Assembly: GCF_003054705.1 (NCBI RefSeq)
Contig: NZ_QAYX01000017.1
Span: 248,001-312,000 of the forward strand
Source: Opitutus sp. ER46
Lineage (GTDB): Bacteria > Verrucomicrobiota > Verrucomicrobiia > Opitutales > Opitutaceae
Length of the DNA stretch: 64,000 bases
Direction: 5' to 3'
Shown here: piece by piece, positions 31,321-40,091 of the stretch
Layout: the number at the start of each line of letters is the position of its first letter
Position numbering within the stretch: position 1 is the stretch's first letter
Program-made: the position numbers and the translations under genes
The notes under the pieces: generated by a model
What the model was told of the DNA's origin: nothing
Database searches by the model: none
The model's input: only the letters and a program-made list of their open reading frames with translations

Positions 31321-31358
31321 GGAGTTTTGCTCGGGTTGACGCGGGCAGCGAAAACTCC
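31321..31358. promoter_or_regulatory. 8-bp inverted repeat in the isomerase/GH2 divergent region
   Basis: GGAGTTTT at 31321-31328 and AAAACTCC at 31351-31358 are exact inverted repeats separated by 22 bases. The repeat ends four bases before the isomerase ATG (minus strand). It could be an operator or an RNA hairpin covering the start codon of the isomerase mRNA. The divergent gap is 192 bp, and the GH2 gene starts at 31509. Confidence 0.35.
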
Positions 31359-31508
31359 GGGACGGTCACATGCGACGAGAATAGTCATTCATCGAGGCGT
31401 GCGGAATCGTACCGTTTCCGGTGCCGGCGCGTCTTTCGAGTGCGCGTCAGCGCCGGTCCGATTTCAGCCTTCATCCCTTGGCCTTTCCCGCTTTGTTTCT
31501 GTCTGCGT

Positions 31509-33995
31509 ATGAGCCGATGCCCCTCGTCCCCCCTTTCGCTTGGTGCTGCTCGCGACGCCCGTCGTGTCCGCTTGGCCACCGTGCTACTCCGTCCGATTCT
31601 TTGGGTCCTGCCGTTCCTCGGCGCGACCCTGGCCGCCCGCGACGTCGTGCCGCTGACCGCCGGCTGGGAGTTCCATCTGGGCGACGTGCCGCAGGCGAGT
31701 GCCGCCGACTTCGATGCGACGACCTGGGCCCGCGTCGATGTGCCGCACGACTGGAGTATCGGGCTGCCGAAGGATGAAAAGGCGCCGTCCTCCGGGGGCG
31801 GCGGGTTCTTCCAGACGGGGGTGGGCTGGTACCGGCACCATTTCCATGCGCCTCGGCAATGGCGCGGGCAGCAGGTCGCCGTCGAGTTCGAGGGTGTGTA
31901 CATGAACGCGGAGGTCTGGCTCAACGGCGTCAGCCTCGGCCGTCAGCCCTACGGCTACAGCGGCTTCCGCTTCGACCTGACGCCGCAGCTCAAGCCAGGC
32001 GCGGACAACGTGCTGGCGATTCGCGTCGACAACTCCGCCCAACCCAATTCCCGCTGGTACACCGGCTCGGGTATCTACCGGCATGTCCGGCTGATCGCCA
32101 CCGGTCCCGTCTACGTGGCGCCGGACGGGCTCTTCGTTTCCACCAAGCGACTCACCGCGGGTGAAGCCGTCCTGCTCGTTCGCCGCGAATTGCGCAGCGC
32201 CCACGCCCGGGCGCAGCGGGTCGCGGTCGAGACCCGGGTCCTGGATGCCGCGGGTCACGAAGTGGCGAAACAACGCGCCGAACTGGAAATTCCTGCCGGT
32301 GGAACGCAGAGCGCCGACATCGAGCTGACCGTCGCCCACCCGCGAGCGTGGTCGCCTGAGACTCCGGTACTTTACCGGGCCGTCACGCGCGTGTTCGCGG
32401 GGCGCAAGGTGCTGGACGAAGTCGAGGTCACGTTTGGCATCCGGACCGTCCGCGTCTCGGCCGAGCGGGGCTTTGAACTGAACGGCCGGTCGCTGAAGCT
32501 CGTCGGCGGTAACGTGCATCACGATCACGGTCCGCTCGGCGCGGCGGCCTACGATCGCGCGGAGGAGCGGCGGGTGCAGTTGTTGCGGCGCGCCGGCTTC
32601 AATGCGGTCCGCACGTCGCACAACCCGCCGTCTCCCGCTTTCCTCGCGGCCTGTGATCAGCTCGGCCTGCTCGTCCTCGACGAGGCGTTCGACGGCTGGG
32701 CGAGCGCGAAGAACAAACAGGACTACAGCGTGTACTTCAAGGAGTGGTGGCCGCGTGACCTTGCGGCGATGGTGCGGCGCGATCGGAACCACCCCTCGGT
32801 CGTGTTGTGGAGCATCGGCAACGAGATGTACGAGCGTGGGAACGCCAAGGGCCTCGCGTTCGCCCAGCAGATGCGCGCTTGCATCCGGGAGCTGGATGAC
32901 ACCCGGCCGGTGACCGCGGGCATCAACGGCCCGGGCAAGGACGGCGATTGGACGAAATTCGATCCGCTCTTCGCGACGCTCGATGTCGCGGGCTACAACT
33001 ACGAACTTGCCCGGCATCCTGCGGATCACACCCGCGTTCCCGAGCGCGTGATCCTGGTCACGGAGTCATACCTCAACGAGACGTTCTCGGTCTGGGCCGC
33101 CGCGCAGGATTTCCCCTACATCATCGGCGATTTCGTCTGGAGTGCGCTGGACTACCTCGGCGAGGCGGGCATCGGCCGCGTGTTTCCGCCCGGCGCACCG
33201 ATCGTGAAGCACTGGGAGGGCAACCTGTTCCCATGGCATGGCGCCGCCTGCGGCGACATCGACCTCATCGGGCAACGGCGACCCTCCTCGCACTATCGCG
33301 CGATCGTCTGGGATCGCGGCGAGAAACTCTACGCCGCCGTGCTCGTGCCGTCGCCCGACGGCCGGCCCTGGGGCGTGTCGCCCTGGGCGCTGCCGCCGGC
33401 GCTCGCGAGCTGGACCTGGCCCGGCCAGGAGGACCGGGAGCTGAACGTCGAAGTCTACTCCCGCTACGAGCGCGTGCGGCTCTACCTCAACGGCCGTCTC
33501 GTGGGCGAGAAGCCGACCTCCCGTAATGCGGAGTTCAAGGCAACCTTTGCCGTGCCGTATGCTGCTGGCGTGCTCAAGGCCGTGGGCGTCCAGGGTGGGC
33601 GCGAGGTCGAGAGCTTCACGCTCGAGACTGCCGGGGTACCGGCCAAGCTCCGGCTCACCGCCGATCGTCGCGTCGTGCAAGCCGACGGGCAGGACTTGGT
33701 TTTCGTCGACGTCGAGGTGACGGATGCCGAAGGCCGCTGGGTCCCGACGGCGGACACGAGTGTCCGGTTCACGGTTGATGGACCGGCGATGATCGCCGGG
33801 GTGGGCAACGCCGACCTGACCACGATGGAGACCTACCAGGCTAATCCGCATCGGACTTTCCAGGGGCGCGCGCAGTTGATTCTGCGCACCGGCGCAAAAC
33901 CGGGGACCATCAGCCTCCGCGCGCAGGCGGAGGGCTTGCCCGAGTCCCGCCTCGAGATGCGATCTGAACGCGCCGCCAAACCTGGTTCGCGTTGA
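31509..33995 (+). CDS. Secreted GH2 glycosidase (beta-galactosidase-like)
   Basis: This is an 828-aa retaining GH2 enzyme of the short type without the LacZ small-chain domain. The sugar-binding domain has VPHDWS and the jelly-roll sequence VWLNGVSLG. The barrel carries acid/base Glu439 in VLWSIGNEMYERG and nucleophile Glu519 in ILVTESYLNE. A C-terminal DUF4982-like and Ig-like part follows. The N-terminus is a long signal-like region (hydrophobic 30-42, ending TLAA). Substrates in the family include galactosides, glucuronides and mannosides; the neighbours suggest a plant cell-wall galactoside. It overlaps the next gene by one base (TGATG). Confidence 0.9.
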   Translation: MSRCPSSPLSLGAARDARRVRLATVLLRPILWVLPFLGATLAARDVVPLTAGWEFHLGDVPQASAADFDATTWARVDVPHDWSIGLPKDEKAPSSGGGGFFQTGVGWYRHHFHAPRQWRGQQVAVEFEGVYMNAEVWLNGVSLGRQPYGYSGFRFDLTPQLKPGADNVLAIRVDNSAQPNSRWYTGSGIYRHVRLIATGPVYVAPDGLFVSTKRLTAGEAVLLVRRELRSAHARAQRVAVETRVLDAAGHEVAKQRAELEIPAGGTQSADIELTVAHPRAWSPETPVLYRAVTRVFAGRKVLDEVEVTFGIRTVRVSAERGFELNGRSLKLVGGNVHHDHGPLGAAAYDRAEERRVQLLRRAGFNAVRTSHNPPSPAFLAACDQLGLLVLDEAFDGWASAKNKQDYSVYFKEWWPRDLAAMVRRDRNHPSVVLWSIGNEMYERGNAKGLAFAQQMRACIRELDDTRPVTAGINGPGKDGDWTKFDPLFATLDVAGYNYELARHPADHTRVPERVILVTESYLNETFSVWAAAQDFPYIIGDFVWSALDYLGEAGIGRVFPPGAPIVKHWEGNLFPWHGAACGDIDLIGQRRPSSHYRAIVWDRGEKLYAAVLVPSPDGRPWGVSPWALPPALASWTWPGQEDRELNVEVYSRYERVRLYLNGRLVGEKPTSRNAEFKATFAVPYAAGVLKAVGVQGGREVESFTLETAGVPAKLRLTADRRVVQADGQDLVFVDVEVTDAEGRWVPTADTSVRFTVDGPAMIAGVGNADLTTMETYQANPHRTFQGRAQLILRTGAKPGTISLRAQAEGLPESRLEMRSERAAKPGSR

Positions 33996-35587
33996 TGCAT
34001 CGCCCCCCGGCGCTTCGCCGAACCGCCAACCCCCGTCGTCTACTCCTCATGCGCGCTTCCGGATTCCTTGGGCTGCTGCTCTTCACCTATCTGGCCGTCG
34101 CCGTGCGGGCGGAGGTTCGCTGTGCCGCCGTGTTTGGCGATCACATGGTGCTCCAGCGTGATCGCCCGGTGGCGATCTGGGGCGAGGCGGCGCCGGCCGA
34201 AGCGGTGACGGTTGAGTTTGCCGGCCAGACGCGGGCGACGACCGCCGATGCCGGCGGGCATTGGCGTGTTCAGCTGCCGGCCATGCCAGCCAGCGCGGAA
34301 CCGCGGACACTCACGTTGCGCGGGACGAACACAATGACGCTTACGGACGTGTTAGTGGGCGAGGTCTGGCTTTGCTCCGGCCAGTCCAACATGGAGAAGC
34401 AGTTGGGCCCGCGCGGGGGACAGAAGCCGACCGACAACTACGAGGCTGAGATCGGCGCGGCGGATCATCCGCTGCTCCGGTTGTACCAGATGCCCAAGCA
34501 CGGCCGGCCACAGAAGAAGGTCCTCGGCTTTACCTGGGTCGTGTGCACCCCGGAGTCGGTGGTGCGTACCGAGTTCTCGGCGGCGGGTTACTATTTCGGC
34601 CGTGAACTGGTCCGGGAGCTCGGGGTGCCGGTCGGCGTCATCAACGCGAGTTACGGTGGCACTCAGATCGAGACCTGGCTGCCGGAAGGCGCGTTCGCGC
34701 GGTCGGACGCGCTGCGCGAGCTGCGTCACGTCACCTACAAGACCTGGGTGAAGGGCCTCCAGGCCACCGAGCTGTTTCAGAGCATGATCACCCCGCTCGT
34801 GCCTTACACGCTGCGCGGCTTCCTCTGGTATCAAGGCGAGAGCAACCTGATGCAGTCGGAGGGCGCGATCTACACCGAGAAGATGCGGGCGCTAGTTGAA
34901 ACGTGGCGCGAAGCCTGGGGCCAGCCCGAAGCGCCCTGGTACTACGTCCAGCTTGCGCCGTTCACCTATTCGCAGTGGACGAGCTTTCCGCGCCACCAGA
35001 CGCCGGAGGCATTGCCGGTGTTCTGGGAGGCGCAGCGCGCGGCGCTTTCGGTGCCGCATACCGGGATGGTCGTTACCACGGATCTGGTGGCGGACGTGCG
35101 CGACATCCACCCGACAAACAAGCGGGACGTCGGCCTTAGGCTGGCGGGGCTCGCGCTGGCCGAGACCTACGGCCGCGAACGGCTGGCGCGCAGCCCGCAA
35201 TTCCGCGCTCTGGAACGACGGGCGGATGGCAGGCTCGAAGTCCGGTTCGCGGACGCCGGGACGGGGTTGCGCACGCGCGACGGTCGGCCGGTGTCGGATT
35301 TCCTGGTTGCCGGTTCCGACCAGCGGTTCGTGCCCGCGATGGCCGAGATCGAGGGGGACCGCGTGATCGTGAGCTGCCCGGAGATCAAGGATCCCGTGGC
35401 GGTGCGCTTCGCCTGGCGCGAGACGGCAACGCCCAACCTGGTCAACTCGGCCGGGCTGCCGGCGATGCCATTCCGGACCGACACCTGGCCCGTGGTCTCG
35501 GATGCGCCCAAGCCTCCGGCTGAACCCAAAGCTCCGACGCCGGCGCCTACCGCCGATCACGGAAAATCCGGCGCCGTCCGTCAGTAG
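33995..35587 (+). CDS. Sialate O-acetylesterase-like SGNH hydrolase, secreted
   Basis: This is a 530-aa serine esterase of the SASA family. The nucleophile Ser131 is in WLCSGQSNME, GVINASYGGTQIE and WYQGESN are the oxyanion blocks, and the catalytic Asp/His pair is in DIHPTNKRDVG (His372). An N-terminal signal peptide ends near residue 39 (AVAVRAE). Family members remove acetyl groups from sialic acid but also from plant polysaccharides such as pectin and xylan, which fits the neighbours better. ATG 33995 shares one base with the previous stop; ATG 34049 would give a more compact signal peptide and is the alternative. The C-terminus is Pro/Ala-rich. Confidence 0.87.
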   Translation: MHRPPALRRTANPRRLLLMRASGFLGLLLFTYLAVAVRAEVRCAAVFGDHMVLQRDRPVAIWGEAAPAEAVTVEFAGQTRATTADAGGHWRVQLPAMPASAEPRTLTLRGTNTMTLTDVLVGEVWLCSGQSNMEKQLGPRGGQKPTDNYEAEIGAADHPLLRLYQMPKHGRPQKKVLGFTWVVCTPESVVRTEFSAAGYYFGRELVRELGVPVGVINASYGGTQIETWLPEGAFARSDALRELRHVTYKTWVKGLQATELFQSMITPLVPYTLRGFLWYQGESNLMQSEGAIYTEKMRALVETWREAWGQPEAPWYYVQLAPFTYSQWTSFPRHQTPEALPVFWEAQRAALSVPHTGMVVTTDLVADVRDIHPTNKRDVGLRLAGLALAETYGRERLARSPQFRALERRADGRLEVRFADAGTGLRTRDGRPVSDFLVAGSDQRFVPAMAEIEGDRVIVSCPEIKDPVAVRFAWRETATPNLVNSAGLPAMPFRTDTWPVVSDAPKPPAEPKAPTPAPTADHGKSGAVRQ

Positions 35588-35716
35588 GGCAGACGAAGAC
35601 CCGGAAATTTGCGCGCTAGTTTGGCCCTCGTCACCTGCGCTCCTGATTCCGCCTTCCGTTCTCCCGCTTCAATCACCGCCTGCAGCCCCCAACCCCCGTC
35701 CCTCGTGCGATCTGTC

Positions 35717-37780
35717 ATGAAATCCGTTCCCCGCCTTCTCGCTGTGCTCTTCGCGCTCGCCGTCTTCTCCGTGGCCGGCCGGGCCGCCGGGCCGGGCCCG
35801 CTCCTGCTCGGCTCCGCGTGGTACCCGGAGCAGTGGCCGGAGGAGCGCTGGGACGCAGACCTCAAGCTGATGGCCGATGCCGGCATGCACATGGCGCGTA
35901 TCGGCGAGTTCGCCTGGAGCAGCATGGAGCCCGAAGAAGGGCGCTACACGCTCGACTGGGTCGAGCGGGCAATCAATGCCGCGGCCCGGCACAACATCGT
36001 CGTTGTTCTCGGCACGCCGTCAGATGCGCCGCCGGCCTGGCTGACCAGCAAGTACCCGGAGACGCTGCGGGTGACGGAGGCCGGCGTGCAGATCCGCCAC
36101 GGCTTTCGGCGGCAGTTCAACTACACCAGCCCCAAGTACCTCGAGCTCAGCCGCCGCATCGCCGAGGAGTTGGCGCGTCGCTTCGGGCACCATCCGAACG
36201 TCATCGGCTGGCAGATCGGCAACGAGTACACCGAGGACTCCTTCGACCCGCACTCGCGCCAGCTCTGGCACCAGTGGCTGCAGCGCAAGTACGGCACCCT
36301 GGACCAGCTCAATCACCACTGGATGACGGCGTATTGGAGCCAGACGTACAGCGCGTGGGACCAGATCCCGATGGAGACGGGGCGGAGCAACCCGGGACTC
36401 CTGCTCGACTACAAGCGGTTCGTCACCGAGCAGTGGGTGCACCTCCAGCGCAACCAGCTCGAGGTTATCCGCGCCCACGCCGACCCGCGCCAGTGGATCA
36501 CCACGAATCTCGGCGGGCTGGGATGGGCGAACCGCTTCAACCGGACTGACATCGCCGCGGACCTGGACTTCATTTCCTGGGACACGTACGTGGGCCAGGG
36601 CCACCTGAATCCCACGCGCATTGGCGCGACCCACGACCTCGTGCGCGGGTGGAAGCGGAAAAACTTCTGGGTGATGGAAATCCAGCCCGGTTTCGTCGAC
36701 TGGGCGGGCATCGCCAACTCGCTCGACAAGGGCGAGACCCGGGCCGCGGTCTGGGAAGCGGTCGGCCATGGCGCCGACGCGGTCGCCTTCTGGCAATGGC
36801 GCGCGGCGCTCAACGGCCAGGAGCAATACCACGGCGTGCTCGTCGGGCCCGACGGTGAGCCGGTGCCGTTCTACGAGGAGGCCAGGCAGCTCGGCGCCGA
36901 GTTCGCGCGGGTGGGGCCCGCGCTCGCCGGTACGTCACCCGAATCGCAGGTCGCCATCCTGCACGATTACGACAGCCGCTGGGCGATCGATTTTCACCTG
37001 CACTCCAAGCGCTACGACCAGATCGAGACCCTCCTTGGCTACTACGCGGCGCTGCGCGAACTCACGCAGTCCGTGGACATCATCGATCCCCGGGGCGGAC
37101 TGGAGGGCTACAAGCTCGTGGTAGCCCCGAACCTGAATGTCGTCTCGCCGGAAATGGCGCGGCGCCTCGAACAGTATGTCCGGGGCGGTGGGCATCTGCT
37201 GCTGGGGCCGCGTTCGGGGCTCATGAACGAGTACAACGCCCTCAGCACGCTCGGGCAGCCCGGCCTGCTGCGCGACCTGGTTGGCGCGAAGGTGGAGCAG
37301 TTCTACGCGTTGCTCGACGACGTGCCGGTCTCCGGCCGCTGGGGTGACGGTCGCGCGACGATCTGGGCGGAGTATCTCCGGCCGCTCGCGCCCGACGCGA
37401 CCGTGACCCTGACGTACGGTCGCGCCAATGGCTGGCTCGACGGCAAGCCGGCCATGGTCAGCCGCAAGCTCGGCAAAGGCACGATCTCGTATCTTGGGGC
37501 TCTGCTTGAGCCGGCGATGATGCAGCGCGCGGCCCGCGACCTGGTGCAGGCCGCCAGTGTCAATTCGCCCACGATCCCAGTGCCCGCTGGCGTCGAGGTT
37601 TGCCGCCGGGTGGGGCAGGGCCGCGAGGTCTTCGTCGTCATCAACCACAATCCCAAGCCGGTCGTGCTCGACCTCCCCGTGGGGTGCAGCGACCTCCTGC
37701 GACCGTCCGCCCAGGAGCGCATCGAGCTCCCCCAATACGACGTGGCTGTCCTGCAGCGCAATCCCGCCAAACCCAACTAA
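35717..37780 (+). CDS. Secreted GH42 beta-galactosidase
   Basis: This is a 687-aa retaining beta-galactosidase. The barrel opens with GSAWYPEQWPEERW and ARIGEFAWSSMEP, typical of GH42. The acid/base is Glu170 in IGWQIGNEYTED and the nucleophile Glu321 in FWVMEIQPGFVDWA. A trimerisation domain (about 400-600) and a small beta domain follow. A signal peptide covers 1-23, which is unusual since most GH42 enzymes are cytoplasmic; here secretion fits its neighbours. GH42 enzymes often act on galactans and arabinogalactans. It starts 129 bp after the esterase gene on the same strand. Confidence 0.92.
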   Translation: MKSVPRLLAVLFALAVFSVAGRAAGPGPLLLGSAWYPEQWPEERWDADLKLMADAGMHMARIGEFAWSSMEPEEGRYTLDWVERAINAAARHNIVVVLGTPSDAPPAWLTSKYPETLRVTEAGVQIRHGFRRQFNYTSPKYLELSRRIAEELARRFGHHPNVIGWQIGNEYTEDSFDPHSRQLWHQWLQRKYGTLDQLNHHWMTAYWSQTYSAWDQIPMETGRSNPGLLLDYKRFVTEQWVHLQRNQLEVIRAHADPRQWITTNLGGLGWANRFNRTDIAADLDFISWDTYVGQGHLNPTRIGATHDLVRGWKRKNFWVMEIQPGFVDWAGIANSLDKGETRAAVWEAVGHGADAVAFWQWRAALNGQEQYHGVLVGPDGEPVPFYEEARQLGAEFARVGPALAGTSPESQVAILHDYDSRWAIDFHLHSKRYDQIETLLGYYAALRELTQSVDIIDPRGGLEGYKLVVAPNLNVVSPEMARRLEQYVRGGGHLLLGPRSGLMNEYNALSTLGQPGLLRDLVGAKVEQFYALLDDVPVSGRWGDGRATIWAEYLRPLAPDATVTLTYGRANGWLDGKPAMVSRKLGKGTISYLGALLEPAMMQRAARDLVQAASVNSPTIPVPAGVEVCRRVGQGREVFVVINHNPKPVVLDLPVGCSDLLRPSAQERIELPQYDVAVLQRNPAKPN

Positions 37781-37829
37781 GCCAGCTCCGTGGCGTTCGG
37801 CGGCTCCACCTCGGCGCCCGGCCTTAGGA

Positions 37830-37849
37830 TGCGGCAGATAATTGCCGCA
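37830..37849. promoter_or_regulatory. 20-bp palindrome upstream of GH127 (candidate operator)
   Basis: TGCGGCA-GATAAT-TGCCGCA is a perfect 7-bp inverted repeat with a six-base A/T-rich centre, in the 213-bp gap between GH42 and GH127. The size and symmetry fit a site for a dimeric LacI- or GntR-type repressor, which would make GH127 the first gene of its own transcript with the RuBisCO-like cassette. No regulator gene lies within this cluster. Confidence 0.4.
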
Positions 37850-37993
37850 AACTCGGGAGAACCCGCCGGAAAATTGGTCTACGCTGAAGGCGCCGCAGCT
37901 CCGCTCGGTCCAGCCTTGTTCCCCCTGTCCCGGACCCGCTCGCGCGGGAAAAGCCCTCAACCGCCTGCCTCGTTGCTCCCGTTTCCCGGTCTC

Positions 37994-40069
37994 ATGAAGC
38001 TTCCGTTTGCCCTCGGCCTTTCGTTCCTGACGGCCCTCGTTCCGCTCACGCTCCGCGGCGGCGAGCGGTCGCTCATCGACACGACCCGCTCGCCCGCGGC
38101 GAAGATGTACATGGTCGATCTCGCCGACGTGAAATGGACCAGCGGGTTCTGGGCCGAGCGCTTCGCGGCATGTCAGCACACCATGGTACCGCATCTCTGG
38201 GAGATCTTTCAGAGCGATACCGACAGTCACGCCTGGGCGAACTTCCTGATCGCGGGTGGCGTGGAGTCCCGTGGCGACAACAAGTTTCACGGTCCGCCGT
38301 TCAATGACGGCGACTTCCTGAAGTGGTTCGAGGCCCTGGCCCAGGTTTACGCGGTCACGCGCGACCCCGCGATCGACGCGCAGATGGACCGCATCATCGC
38401 CGTGGTGGCGAAAGCGCAGCGCGAGGACGGCTACCTGCACACCCAGACGGTCATTCCCCAGCGCCAGGGCGACCCGAAGGTGAAGGAGTTCGCCGACCGC
38501 GAGCACTTCGAGACCTACAACATGGGGCATTTGATGACCGCCGCGTGCGTTCACTACCGCGTGACGGGCAAGACCACGATGCTCGACCTGGCGCGCAAGG
38601 CCGCGGACTACATCGACGGGCTCTGCACCCGCGTGCCGGAGGAACTGGCGCGCAACGCGATCTGTCCGTCGCACTACATGGGCGTGATCGAGCTCTACCG
38701 CGTGACGCGCGAGCCGCGCTACCTCGAGCTCGGCCGGAAGCTGATCGAGATCCGCAGCCTCGTGCCGGCGGAGGTCGGAAGTGACTACAACCAGGACCGC
38801 CTGCCTTTCCGCGAACTCACCACCGCGGCGGGCCACGCCGTGCGGGCCAACTATCTCTATGCCGGAGTCGCCGATGTGTTCGCCGAGTCGGGCGACGCCA
38901 CGCTCCTCCGCACGTTGGGCGTGCTGGCCGACAACGTCGCCGGGACGAAACTCTACATCACCGGCATGACCGGCGCGCTCTACGACGGGGCGTCACCCGA
39001 CGGCGCGAAGGACCACAAATCGATCCAGCCGACGCACCAGTCCTACGGTCGCGACTACCAGTTGCCGAACCTCACCGCCTACAACGAGACGTGTGCGACG
39101 ATCGGATACGCGATGTGGAACTGGCGCATGCTCACCTTGAGCGGCGACGCCCGGTATGCGGACCTGTTCGAACAGTCGCTCTACAACGGCGTGCTCCCCG
39201 GCATCAGTCTCGAGGGCAAGGACTACTTCTACGTCAACCCGCTGCGGAAATCGGCCGACTTCCAGTGGCCGATGCGCTGGTCGCGGAGCCGGATGCCGAA
39301 CATCAAGTCGAGCTTCTGCTGCCCGCCCAATGTCGTGCGCACGATCGCCGAGGCGCACAACTACGTGTATTCGCTCTCGGCCGATACCCTCTGGGTCCAT
39401 CTCTACGCGGCGAGCACGCTGGATACGGCGTGGACGGATGGCGCGCGGATCCGGCTGCGGCAGGACACCAACTATCCCTGGGACGGCGCGATCAAGTTCA
39501 CCATCGACGAAGCGCCAGCGCGTCCGATCAAGGTGCGGCTCCGGATCCCCGGCTGGTCGAAGCCCGACCGCGCGGTGGTGACGGTTAACGGCGACGCCCT
39601 TGCGGACGGTTTGGGCGGGCGGCCCGTCCCGGGCACGTACTTTGACGTGACCCGGACCTGGAAGGCGGGCGACACGCTTGAGCTCAAGATTGCGTTTGCA
39701 CCGACGGTCTGGGAGGCGAACCCGCTGGTGGAGGAAACGCGCAACCAGGTCGCGGTGCGTTACGGCCCGTTGGTGTACTGCCTCGAGCAGAACGACCTGC
39801 CCGAGGGCGTGAAGCTGGACGACGTGTCCCTTGGGCGCTGGCTCAAGGCTGGCGAGTGTCGCACCGTCCCGCTGCAGATCGTGAACGCGAACGTGCTGGC
39901 ACTGAAGCTGCCCGGCTGGACGCAGGAAGCGCCGGCGTGGGCGGCTGGCGAGCTGTACCGCGAGGCGACCCTGGGACGAGTGCGTCGGACCGAGCTGACC
40001 TTCGTGCCCTATTTCGCCTGGGGCAATCGCGGAGACACCGACATGTCGGTCTGGATTCCCGCGCGCTGA
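37994..40069 (+). CDS. Secreted GH127-family (DUF1680) beta-L-arabinofuranosidase-like enzyme
   Basis: This is a 691-aa alpha/alpha-barrel enzyme of the GH127/DUF1680 type, which release L-arabinofuranose from plant glycoproteins and pectin. The cysteine/zinc site known from HypBA1 is present: Glu365 and Cys367 in AYNETCATIG, Cys442 and Cys443 in SSFCCPPN, with Cys442 at the nucleophile position. By hand alignment the acid/base Glu322 of HypBA1 corresponds to Gln349 here (THQSYGRDYQLPN), so this protein may belong to a subgroup with a different acid or substrate. A signal peptide covers about 1-22. ATG 37994 is chosen for it. The RuBisCO-like gene follows after 22 bp. Confidence 0.85.
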   Translation: MKLPFALGLSFLTALVPLTLRGGERSLIDTTRSPAAKMYMVDLADVKWTSGFWAERFAACQHTMVPHLWEIFQSDTDSHAWANFLIAGGVESRGDNKFHGPPFNDGDFLKWFEALAQVYAVTRDPAIDAQMDRIIAVVAKAQREDGYLHTQTVIPQRQGDPKVKEFADREHFETYNMGHLMTAACVHYRVTGKTTMLDLARKAADYIDGLCTRVPEELARNAICPSHYMGVIELYRVTREPRYLELGRKLIEIRSLVPAEVGSDYNQDRLPFRELTTAAGHAVRANYLYAGVADVFAESGDATLLRTLGVLADNVAGTKLYITGMTGALYDGASPDGAKDHKSIQPTHQSYGRDYQLPNLTAYNETCATIGYAMWNWRMLTLSGDARYADLFEQSLYNGVLPGISLEGKDYFYVNPLRKSADFQWPMRWSRSRMPNIKSSFCCPPNVVRTIAEAHNYVYSLSADTLWVHLYAASTLDTAWTDGARIRLRQDTNYPWDGAIKFTIDEAPARPIKVRLRIPGWSKPDRAVVTVNGDALADGLGGRPVPGTYFDVTRTWKAGDTLELKIAFAPTVWEANPLVEETRNQVAVRYGPLVYCLEQNDLPEGVKLDDVSLGRWLKAGECRTVPLQIVNANVLALKLPGWTQEAPAWAAGELYREATLGRVRRTELTFVPYFAWGNRGDTDMSVWIPAR

Positions 40070-40091
40070 GCCAACCGAACCCTTGAGCCCC

